Positions 1 through 5,321 of a stretch of 7,678 bases of DNA are shown piece by piece. The stretch covers positions 1 to 7,678 of the forward strand of contig JAKLHH010000332.1 in the NCBI GenBank assembly GCA_022710245.1. The letters are read 5' to 3'. Position 1 is the stretch's first letter, and every line of letters begins with the position of its first letter. A program made the translations under genes and the position numbers. The DNA comes from Myxococcota bacterium. Its GTDB lineage: Bacteria; Myxococcota; Polyangia; GCA-2747355; JAKLHH01. A model generated the notes under the pieces. It saw only the letters and a list, made by a program, of their open reading frames with translations, was not told the DNA's origin and did not search any database.

Positions 1-553
1 GCTCCCAGATCCCCTGCCCCGCGTCCTGCCTGCTCTCGAACCACTCGACGCCGCCGTCCGCGCCCACGGTGGTGACGGTGTGCTCGGTCAGGCCCGCTCG
101 CGCGTGGTAGCGCGTGCACCTCAGCGCGCGGCCGAGGACCTCGCGGCTCATCACCGTCAGGGCGTCCCCCGGCAGGGAGGTGCGTACCAGCAGGCTGTTG
201 CCGAGAGCGTCGCGGCGGTGGGCCACGAGGCTGCTGGAGGTGCGCCGCACGCGCAGCCGGTCACCGCTCCACGGCGAGGTGCCCGCGGCGCGACCGGGCG
301 CGGCCGGCACCGCCAGCTCGTCGAGGAGCTCTCGAACCAGCCTCTCACCGGCGGCCGGGTGACGCGTGCGCAGCGAAGGAGTCTGCGTCTGAGTCCGAGT
401 CTGCCGGCCCGGCGATGATTCTCGCTCGGCGCGCGCGGCTTCCATGCGCGCGCGGAGCCCCGCCGGAGGCGAGGGGACGCGACGACGAGGCGCGCTGTGG
501 GCGGCGCCGGCGAGGCAGAGCACGAGGGCAAGGAGCATCGAGCGCGGCGTCAT
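1..553 (-). CDS. Secreted protein of unknown function (C-terminal part lies outside the window)
   Basis: Reading leftwards from the ATG at 553-551, the frame stays open to the window edge, giving 184 residues with no stop. The start MTPRSMLLALVLCLAGAAHSAP is a plausible Sec signal peptide: an arginine at residue 4, a hydrophobic core at about 6-16 and a small-residue cleavage region near 17-21. A threonine/glutamine-rich, probably disordered stretch follows (about residues 50-60). The rest (about 70-184) is mixed charged and beta-rich sequence with a GDALTVMSREVLGRALRCTRY segment. I recognise no family. A second in-frame ATG at 538 would start directly at the hydrophobic core. It fits the upstream promoter spacing better but loses the positive n-region. 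No strong ribosome binding site precedes either start. It is transcribed divergently from the metallopeptidase operon, so the two may share a regulatory region. Confidence 0.7.
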   Translation of the reverse strand, partial: MTPRSMLLALVLCLAGAAHSAPRRRVPSPPAGLRARMEAARAERESSPGRQTRTQTQTPSLRTRHPAAGERLVRELLDELAVPAAPGRAAGTSPWSGDRLRVRRTSSSLVAHRRDALGNSLLVRTSLPGDALTVMSREVLGRALRCTRYHARAGLTEHTVTTVGADGGVEWFESRQDAGQGIWE

Positions 554-566
554 GACCCGCTTCGGA

Positions 567-582
567 TGCAAGCTCGCTGCCA
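567..582 (-). promoter_or_regulatory. Sigma-54-like (-24/-12) promoter facing the leftward secreted-protein gene
   Basis: Read on the minus strand the site is TGGCAG-CGAGC-TTGCA. It matches the known consensus TGGCAC-N5-TTGC(A/T) with one difference and keeps the GG and GC pair at the correct spacing. If the C of GC is -12, transcription would begin near 556. That leaves only 3 bases before the ATG at 553 but 18 before the ATG at 538, so either the downstream start is used or this match is fortuitous. Confidence 0.4.
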
Positions 583-789
583 CCGGGCTTCTCCTCGACT
601 GGGTGCTTCGCGCTGCTGCCCCCGTTGCGTCCTTCGAGCCTAGGCTCGCGATGGGGTCGGTCCACGGTGGGTCAGGCGGGGGTCACCGCCTGGCGCGGGC
701 TGAGCCATGTGTGACGGACGCTGGTCTCTGGTGAGCACCCGCCGCGACGTGACACTCCCATGACGAGGCCGGGAAACGCTATCGCGGCT

Positions 790-803
790 GGCAAGACCTC
801 GCC
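790..803. promoter_or_regulatory. Inverted repeat GGCAAG-N2-CTCGCC, candidate activator site
   Basis: The two 6-base arms pair with one mismatch across a 2-base spacer. The centre lies about 108 bases upstream of the start predicted for the sigma-54-like promoter at 879-894, within the usual range for enhancer-binding proteins that activate sigma-54 polymerase. A closely matching element (GGCAAG-N2-CTTGCC) sits about 121 bases upstream of another sigma-54-like promoter in this window (5171-5184). Both are preceded by CT, so they share CTGGCAAG. The role as an activator site is inferred. Confidence 0.35.
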
Positions 804-878
804 TCCCCGAAGCAGCCCCTTGCCCGATCCGTGGGCCAGCTCACCTCCCTTTCTCGGGAACGCCAGCGATCGTGGCCC

Positions 879-894
879 TGGAACGGCGGTTGCT
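879..894 (+). promoter_or_regulatory. Sigma-54-like (-24/-12) promoter for the metallopeptidase operon
   Basis: TGGAAC-GGCGG-TTGCT matches TGGCAC-N5-TTGC(A/T) with one difference, with GG and GC separated by the required 10 bases. The predicted transcription start is near 905, giving an 11-base leader that just includes the GAGGGA at 907-912. This supports translation from 916 rather than from the in-frame ATG at 760, which would place the promoter inside the coding region. Confidence 0.5.
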
Positions 895-906
895 TTCTCC
901 TGCTGC

Positions 907-912
907 GAGGGA
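907..912 (+). promoter_or_regulatory. Ribosome binding site deciding the metallopeptidase start
   Basis: GAGGGA lies just upstream of the ATG at 916 (GAGG at 907-910 is 5 bases away). It favours that start over the longer in-frame reading from 760, whose extra 52 residues are low-complexity and have no RBS. Confidence 0.55.
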
Positions 913-915
913 CTG

Positions 916-1953
916 ATGGAAAACCAAGACAGCCCAACCGTCATGATCGTGCTGCCCGACGGCTCGGCCATCAAGAACGGCCTGGCGAGCTCCGAGCAGG
1001 TGCAGCAGCTCTGCCGCGAGGACCCGAAGAAGACCCGGGCGGAGGCGATGGACGACGCCTGGTCCCTGGCGAGCAATCCGAACCTCGCCGACAGCGGGTC
1101 GTTCGCCACGGCGGCCACGCAGCGAGCGGAGGAGCGAGCCACGGCGAGCCGACAGCGATGCCGCTTCATCCTCGACGAGCTCGGGGTCCGGCCAGCCGCC
1201 GATGCACGGTCCATCTCCTCGGCCGAGTACGAGTGGAACAAGATCTCCGACTGGTGGGCCAGCTCCTTCGACGCCCGCTTCATCCGCTTCATGGCCCTGG
1301 TGGGGAGCTTCCACCCGGCCCTCTGGGCCGTCCGGGCACAGGAAGGCCTGATCTACACGGGGAGCACCCGCTACGGCGTCACCGAGTACTACAGCTGGCG
1401 CACCACCGCGACGGGCTACAGGACCTTCGGCGTCGCTGCCTCCTCGCGGCTCTCCACCGAGCAGTACATCGAGCGGCTGACGAGGTACATGGCCGGCGCC
1501 GGGCGCACGATGAAGGTCGAGGTCTTCAGCGGTGACCGGGCCGTGGCCTACATCGAGTCGAAGTACCCCACGACGGCGACCGAGATGACGAACGGACTCT
1601 TCAATCGCACGGGAGGTCCCAAGATCTACCTCCGCCCAGGCCTCGCGCGGGTCGAGGTCCACCACGAGATGAGCCACTCCTTCGCCTACGTTCAGGACCC
1701 CGCGCGCTACGAGAGCTGGGACAGCCGCTATCGGGAGGTCGACGTCTGGATGCGGCTGAGCAACAGCAAGCGGTGGGCCGAGGGGGCGGACGCGGCGAGA
1801 GGCACCCTGGCCGACGGGAGGCAGCTCGCGGCCCCCTGGGCGCGCTACAGCGACTACGAGCGAGGCATCCAGACCGACTACCTGCAGCCGAAGTTCGAGG
1901 CCTTCTTCGACTTCGAGATGATCTGGTACAACTTCAACAAGATGTTCCCCTGA
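916..1953 (+). CDS. Zinc metallopeptidase (HExxH), polymorphic-toxin-like, candidate effector
   Basis: The 345-residue product has no signal peptide or membrane segment. Its key motif is HEMSH at residues 250-254, the HExxH signature of zincin proteases in which two histidines bind zinc and the glutamate is catalytic. The context resembles the toxin metallopeptidase families of bacterial polymorphic toxins (best match from memory: Tox-MPTase4). A strand ending in IYLRPG comes before the motif, a helix SFAYVQDP after it, and then a YREVDVWMRL segment in which E274, 20 residues after the last histidine, could be the third zinc ligand. The C-terminal 30 residues are aromatic-rich. Residues 1-110 are helical and unassigned, and no PAAR, VgrG or Rhs delivery domain is present. 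It is first in a three-gene operon; the next gene begins 20 bases after its stop. It could act on rival cells through type VI or contact-dependent delivery, or be an internal protease. The zincin call is firm, the toxin role is inference. Confidence 0.75.
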   Translation: MENQDSPTVMIVLPDGSAIKNGLASSEQVQQLCREDPKKTRAEAMDDAWSLASNPNLADSGSFATAATQRAEERATASRQRCRFILDELGVRPAADARSISSAEYEWNKISDWWASSFDARFIRFMALVGSFHPALWAVRAQEGLIYTGSTRYGVTEYYSWRTTATGYRTFGVAASSRLSTEQYIERLTRYMAGAGRTMKVEVFSGDRAVAYIESKYPTTATEMTNGLFNRTGGPKIYLRPGLARVEVHHEMSHSFAYVQDPARYESWDSRYREVDVWMRLSNSKRWAEGADAARGTLADGRQLAAPWARYSDYERGIQTDYLQPKFEAFFDFEMIWYNFNKMFP

Positions 1954-1962
1954 GCCTTCCCA

Positions 1963-1968
1963 GGGAGG
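1963..1968 (+). promoter_or_regulatory. Ribosome binding site deciding the start at 1974
   Basis: GGGAGG lies 5 bases before the ATG at 1974-1976. The frame is open much further upstream (an ATG at 1773 lies inside the metallopeptidase gene), but only 1974 has this strong site, and it starts 20 bases after the preceding stop. Confidence 0.75.
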
Positions 1969-1973
1969 CGTTG

Positions 1974-2714
1974 ATGTGTCCTCGGCAGACCGATCCCGGC
2001 TTCGAGCTGCTGGGCCCGCTCGCGGAGGAGGTGCGTCGAGTGTTCCCCCGCGCCTCGTCCCGGCGTGTGTTCCTCGGCTACGGGATCGACGACAGGGACT
2101 TCGGGGACCAGCAAGCGCGCCTGCGGGCGACTCCGCTCGAGGACTGGACCCTCGCCGACGGCCTCGTCTACCTGTCGGCCTCGTGGGTCGACGACGCTGC
2201 GGGCCTGCAGCGGGTCCTCCCGCGGCTGCTCGAGCTGCTCGGGCTCCACCTGCTGGACGCGGTGCCGCTGCTCGAGGCGCTGGCCTCGCGCCTCGAGGCC
2301 TCCGGCCTGGCGTCGTGGGGCGAGCCGGAGCGTGAGGCGGTCCAGGGGTTCCTCGCCGGCTGCTGGAGATGCCTGCTGGCCCGGGCGCCGCTCTCGGCGA
2401 CGGCGGCCGCGGGCTCGTTCGCCCGCGTGCTCCCTGACCTCCGGCCGGAGCTGCGCGAGCTCCTCGAGGAGCCAGCGCTCAGCGAGGGGCCGCTCCCCGT
2501 CGCCGCGTTCATCGACGCGTGGTGCCGCTCCCCCCTCGACGCGCAGCCTCACGCCCCGGACGCGCCAGCCCGAGCACAGGTGCTGCTCTGGCTGCGAGAG
2601 CCACGGACCCTGGCGGCGCTCGAGGCTGCCTTCTTTCGAGCCGCTGACCTGCAGGAGGCCGAGGCGCTCTCCGCCGCGGTCCAGCTGGTGCAGGCGGTGG
2701 CCTCGGGTACCTGA
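1974..2714 (+). CDS. Leucine-rich helical protein, candidate immunity or adaptor partner of the metallopeptidase
   Basis: The 246-residue cytosolic-type protein has no signal peptide. It is rich in Leu, Ala, Glu and Arg and appears almost wholly alpha-helical. Residues 44-95 (a TPLEDWTLADGLVYLSASW stretch, then LPRLLELL at 82-89) and 113-137 (SWGEPEREAVQGFL, then CWRCLL) resemble, from memory, a widespread unnamed bacterial family with an LPRLLELL-like core followed by a W-x4-ER-A-x3-FL helix; this is weak. It sits 20 bases after the metallopeptidase gene and 12 before the lipoprotein gene, so the three are surely co-transcribed. The second position behind a toxin-like gene is typical of immunity proteins, but there is no direct evidence of binding. 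The last 31 codons recur at 4568-4666, showing that a second copy of this gene, or of its end, existed here. A chaperone or adaptor for effector loading is an alternative. Confidence 0.7.
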   Translation: MCPRQTDPGFELLGPLAEEVRRVFPRASSRRVFLGYGIDDRDFGDQQARLRATPLEDWTLADGLVYLSASWVDDAAGLQRVLPRLLELLGLHLLDAVPLLEALASRLEASGLASWGEPEREAVQGFLAGCWRCLLARAPLSATAAAGSFARVLPDLRPELRELLEEPALSEGPLPVAAFIDAWCRSPLDAQPHAPDAPARAQVLLWLREPRTLAALEAAFFRAADLQEAEALSAAVQLVQAVASGT

Positions 2715-2715
2715 G
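2617..2715 (+). repeat. Direct repeat, copy 1 (intact gene end)
   Basis: This 99-base segment is the last 31 codons, stop and one further base of the 1974-2714 gene. It recurs in the same orientation 1951 bases downstream (4568-4666) with 94 of 99 bases identical. The differences are at 2650, 2652, 2653, 2657 and 2709. Confidence 0.95.
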
Positions 2716-2726
2716 AGGACCACACC

Positions 2727-4505
2727 ATGGTGGAGCTCCTGACCGATCGTGGTCGAGCGTGCCCGCGCCTCCGCGTCCGATCGCTGCTCGCGCCGCGCCT
2801 GTCCGTCGTCGTCGCCGGGCTGCTCCTGGTGCTTGGCGCCGGGTCCTGCCGCTCTCGCGCGCTGCCGCGGTGTCCAGCGCCCTCAGCGCCTCCCGCGGCA
2901 GGACCGCCCGGTCTCGCGCGCCTGCTCTCGCGCGCGCACGTGCCGCCGATCCGGGTCGACGGATCGGGCGGCGCCTTCACCCCGCTGCCCGACCCGCGGA
3001 GCGGCGGCAAGGAGGGGCCTCTGGCACGCGCGGCCGCAGCGAACCCGGGCTGGCTGGTGGTCCTCGGGACCAAGGAGGCCGCGCGCGCGCCGTGGTTCGT
3101 CGACGACTCCGGGAGCACCAGCCTGCTGGAGGAGGGCGTGAGCTGGCCGAGCGCGGCGCGTGTCGCTGGCCACACGATCGACGCGCCGAACGGGATGGTC
3201 TATCTCCGCGTGGAGAGCCTGGCCGCGCCGGGACAGCGCGCGGGGCTGTTCGGCGTCGTCCCCATCCGCCTGCGCCGGGGCTGGACGCCGCACGGGCTCG
3301 AGGACCTCGAGGTCAGCCTGCGGCTGGCTGGCGCGCGCAGCGACGGCGAGCTCGACGCCCGCCGACGCGCCCTCCAGCGGCGGCCCGCGAGCGGTCCGCC
3401 CAGGGCAGAGCTCGCGGCGCTGCTGCAGCGCGCGGGTCAAAGCACGCGAGCTCTGCTGCGCGCGGTCCCCGCGGAGGGGCTCACCTACTCGGTCATCCGA
3501 CAGGATCGCTACTTCATCGAGTCGGTGCTGCTCACCCCTGGCGAGCTGCCTCGCGCACCCATGCTCGGCCGCGTGTTGAGCCTGGTGCGCGGATACGGCG
3601 GCTGGCCCTGTCAGCGTGAGCTCTGCGCCTCTGACGAAGGCTTGCTCTCGCTGCGCCGGAGCGGGCGTGGGCACCAGCTCGACGGGGTGATCGACGCTCG
3701 GCCGGCGTCTCCTCACCTCCCTTCCCACGGCGTGCCCGCGGCTGTGCCCGCGCGCCGGCCGAGCCAGGAGACCCACCGGATCGCGGCGGACCTGCTCTCC
3801 CGACCGGAGGTGCTCTCCGAAGCCCCGCTCTCGTCGGCGGGAGGCGTGATCGCCGTCGCGGTGGTCCGGCGCGGCAAGCCGGGCTTCGAGGAGCAAGCGG
3901 CCTGGATGATCACCATCGAGGGCGTCGCGGTCAGCGCCCGCCGGCTCGCCCGCCACGAGCAGGCCTGGCAGGTTCGGTTCGTCGATGTCGACGCCGATGG
4001 CCGGACTGACGTGCTCCTGGGTGCGCCCGGTGCGCGTGGAGACGCGTGCGCGGCCTACCTCGCGCCGCGCCAGGTCGAGCCATCGAGTCGCACCGAGCTC
4101 GGCGCCGACGAGCTCGCCGGCTACTACCTGGCCGATGCGCCCTCGCTCGGGGCTGCGGTGCGCGCGCTCAGCGCCGCACCGCACGGCCCGCCACCGCCGC
4201 TCGCCGCGGCGCGGGCAGCGGTCGCCAGGGGACGGCTCGCGCCCGGGGCCCGCGCGTTCCTCCTCTCCGACGACAGCGCGACGCCACCGCGTGCGGTCCG
4301 TCCGCCACCGCCCGGGCGCGATCTCCTGCCAGCCTGCGTGGGTGAGTGGAAGCTCGCGTTCGGCTGCGACCGGCGTCGGCCGATCTGTCACGCGCAGTGC
4401 GTGACCGGCATCACCGCCCTTCCGTACTCCGAGCGCAGCTTCGTCTTCGCCGAACGCGATGGCCGGCAGGAGATCGTGCTCATCACCGAGCAGGCGCGCC
4501 CGTAG
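2727..4505 (+). CDS. Predicted lipoprotein of unknown function with one DxDxDGxxD motif
   Basis: The 592-residue product starts at an ATG placed 7 bases after a GAGAGGA. A long basic n-region (residues 1-24) leads into a hydrophobic core LSVVVAGLLLVLGAGSC, where C41 is the probable lipidation site, so the mature protein should be anchored in an envelope membrane. Residues 42-65 are a proline/alanine linker. The middle is mixed alpha/beta with no family I recognise. At 418-430 the stretch FVDVDADGRTDVL matches the calcium-binding loop of FG-GAP/VCBS-type beta-propeller repeats (D420, D422, D424, D428), but only one clear copy is present. The C-terminus holds four cysteines (C537, C547, C554, C558), with another pair at C295 and C300, suggesting disulphides outside the cytoplasm. 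It begins 12 bases after the previous stop. It might be an envelope component acting with the metallopeptidase system, or a passenger gene; the sequence does not decide. Confidence 0.75.
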   Translation: MVELLTDRGRACPRLRVRSLLAPRLSVVVAGLLLVLGAGSCRSRALPRCPAPSAPPAAGPPGLARLLSRAHVPPIRVDGSGGAFTPLPDPRSGGKEGPLARAAAANPGWLVVLGTKEAARAPWFVDDSGSTSLLEEGVSWPSAARVAGHTIDAPNGMVYLRVESLAAPGQRAGLFGVVPIRLRRGWTPHGLEDLEVSLRLAGARSDGELDARRRALQRRPASGPPRAELAALLQRAGQSTRALLRAVPAEGLTYSVIRQDRYFIESVLLTPGELPRAPMLGRVLSLVRGYGGWPCQRELCASDEGLLSLRRSGRGHQLDGVIDARPASPHLPSHGVPAAVPARRPSQETHRIAADLLSRPEVLSEAPLSSAGGVIAVAVVRRGKPGFEEQAAWMITIEGVAVSARRLARHEQAWQVRFVDVDADGRTDVLLGAPGARGDACAAYLAPRQVEPSSRTELGADELAGYYLADAPSLGAAVRALSAAPHGPPPPLAAARAAVARGRLAPGARAFLLSDDSATPPRAVRPPPPGRDLLPACVGEWKLAFGCDRRRPICHAQCVTGITALPYSERSFVFAERDGRQEIVLITEQARP

Positions 4506-4567
4506 GGCGACCGCTCGGGCGGCGAGGCGAGCGCCACGGTGAGCAGGCGGCTCGCCACCACTGATCT

Positions 4568-4666
4568 CGCTCGAGGCTGCCTTCTTTCGAGCCGCTGACC
4601 CGGCGGACGCCGAGGCGCTCTCCGCCGCGGTCCAGCTGGTGCAGGCGGTGGCCTCGGGTGCCTGAG
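4568..4666 (+). pseudogene. 3'-end fragment of a paralogue of the 1974-2714 gene (direct repeat, copy 2)
   Basis: Bases 4570-4665 encode 31 codons ending in TGA. They match the C-terminus of the 246-residue protein except for L226P, Q227A, E228D and T246A. All five base differences change the amino acid; none is silent. No start codon lies upstream in frame, since an in-frame TGA at 4540 is followed by no ATG before the repeat begins, so it cannot make a protein alone. Homology begins abruptly inside the coding sequence at 4568 and ends one base after the stop. This is what remains of a duplicated or replaced copy, and it marks the right edge of the operon. Confidence 0.85.
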
Positions 4667-4699
4667 GGCAGGCAGGACAGGACCGCGGCTCTCGCCGGG

Positions 4700-5080
4700 T
4701 CAGTGATTGGTCGTGCTCTCGGAGAACGCGCGCAGATCGGCGACCAGGTCGACGAGCCGTCGCAGATAGCCCTGCGGCGTGCCGAAGAGCAGGATACCCA
4801 TCCCCGGCCCCTTGGGGCCACGCTCCGTCGCCCAGACCACCGCCCCCTCGAGCTGGACTGGCTCCCCCTCGTCGAAAGACAGCCGCAGGGTAACCCGAGT
4901 CCCGACCGGCTCGAGGAGGTCGCTGCGGACGAAGACGCCTTGCTCGCTGAAGTCCGCCAGCTCCGCCTCACACTCGAAGCCGAGCGTGTCACTGGTGAAG
5001 CGCACCGGGACCTCGAGCGGATAGCGTGGAAGGGCGCGCTGCTCGGAGCGCGCGGCGAGGGCGGTGGTTGATGCTCCCAT
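4700..5080 (-). CDS. PilZ-domain protein (Myxococcus paralogous type)
   Basis: The 126-residue protein is a single PilZ domain, the module that binds cyclic di-GMP and alters partner activity in motility, polysaccharide secretion or development. The N-terminal RxxxR motif is present as RALPR (residues 15-19), and the second motif (D/N)xSxxG as DFSEQG (43-48). A beta-barrel follows, ending in GPGMGILLF, which is typical of the small PilZ family expanded in myxobacteria (TIGR02266-like). Both ligand-binding motifs are intact, so binding of the dinucleotide is likely. A final helix (about 106-121) closes the domain. There is no signal peptide or extra domain, so it works by protein contact. A GGAGG lies 5 bases upstream of the ATG on the minus strand, confirming the start. 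It is divergent from the cysteine-rich lipoprotein gene and convergent with the metallopeptidase operon. Confidence 0.9.
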   Translation of the reverse strand: MGASTTALAARSEQRALPRYPLEVPVRFTSDTLGFECEAELADFSEQGVFVRSDLLEPVGTRVTLRLSFDEGEPVQLEGAVVWATERGPKGPGMGILLFGTPQGYLRRLVDLVADLRAFSESTTNH

Positions 5081-5102
5081 CGAGGCCTCCTGCCGTCAGC
5101 GA

Positions 5103-5118
5103 TGCAAGCCGCATCCCA
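5103..5118 (-). promoter_or_regulatory. Weaker sigma-54-like promoter for the PilZ gene
   Basis: On the minus strand the site reads TGGGAT-GCGGC-TTGCA. The essential GG and GC are present at the right spacing and the -12 half is perfect, but two bases of the -24 half differ from consensus. The predicted start near 5092 gives a 12-base leader that contains the GGAGG at 5086-5090. Confidence 0.35.
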
Positions 5119-5170
5119 ACTCGGCCGCCAGCAGATCAGCGCGAAGCGACGGGAGACGCGAGCGTGACCT

Positions 5171-5184
5171 GGCAAGCTCTTGCC
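5171..5184. promoter_or_regulatory. Perfect inverted repeat GGCAAG-N2-CTTGCC, candidate activator site
   Basis: Six-base arms pair perfectly around a 2-base spacer. The centre is about 121 bases upstream of the start predicted from the sigma-54-like promoter at 5273-5288 and about 85 bases from the one predicted for the PilZ gene, both suitable for an enhancer-binding activator. It matches the inverted repeat at 790-803 in sequence and relative position. A short palindrome GACCGGTC follows at 5185-5192. Confidence 0.4.
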
Positions 5185-5272
5185 GACCGGTCACGCCATG
5201 GTCTGATCGGCACAGGTGGCCAAACCAGTATCGGACCGCATGAAGTCGGGTCAGGCGCGCTGGCCGCGTGGC

Positions 5273-5288
5273 TGGCACCTCGCTTGCT
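5273..5288 (+). promoter_or_regulatory. Consensus sigma-54 (-24/-12) promoter for the cysteine-rich lipoprotein gene
   Basis: TGGCAC-CTCGC-TTGCT matches TGGCAC-N5-TTGC(A/T) at every specified position. The predicted start is near 5299, giving a 23-base leader with GGAG at 5313-5316, five bases before the ATG at 5322. This is the best promoter match in the window. Confidence 0.65.
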
Positions 5289-5321
5289 GCCCCCCTCGGG
5301 TAGACTGCGCACGGAGCTGCC

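Larger units (their letters stand above)
554..915. other. Divergent intergenic region
   Basis: This 362-base stretch separates the leftward secreted-protein gene from the rightward metallopeptidase operon. Frames through it translate to arginine/proline-rich sequence with no recognisable domain, and the rightward frame from an ATG at 760 to 915 looks non-coding (no domain, no signal peptide, no RBS). It contains a sigma-54-like element on each side and one inverted repeat, listed separately. I see no RNA gene in it. Confidence 0.6.

Noticed and set aside
760..915. Extended N-terminus of the metallopeptidase from the ATG at 760
   Set aside because: The extra 52 residues are proline/serine-rich without a domain or signal, there is no RBS at 760, and a sigma-54-like promoter and GAGGGA lie just before 916.
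841..1677. 278-codon open frame on the minus strand opposite the metallopeptidase
   Set aside because: No recognisable domain, and it conflicts with the HExxH-bearing plus-strand gene.
2883..4391. 502-codon open frame on the minus strand opposite the lipoprotein gene
   Set aside because: The product is arginine-rich with no domain or RBS, while the plus strand has a good RBS, a signal with lipidation cysteine and coding-like third positions. It is a shadow frame of G+C-rich DNA.
4526..4556. Possible terminator hairpin (GGCGAGC / GCTCGCC) after the three-gene operon
   Set aside because: Only a 7-bp stem with a 17-base loop and no T-run, which is easily expected by chance at this G+C content.
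4568..4666. Repeat considered as an insertion sequence end or attachment site
   Set aside because: It is wholly coding sequence of the neighbouring gene, has no inverted termini, and no transposase or integrase is nearby.
5170..5184. TGGCAAGCTCTTGCC read as another sigma-54 promoter
   Set aside because: The distance between GG and GC is one base too short. The segment is better explained as an inverted repeat.
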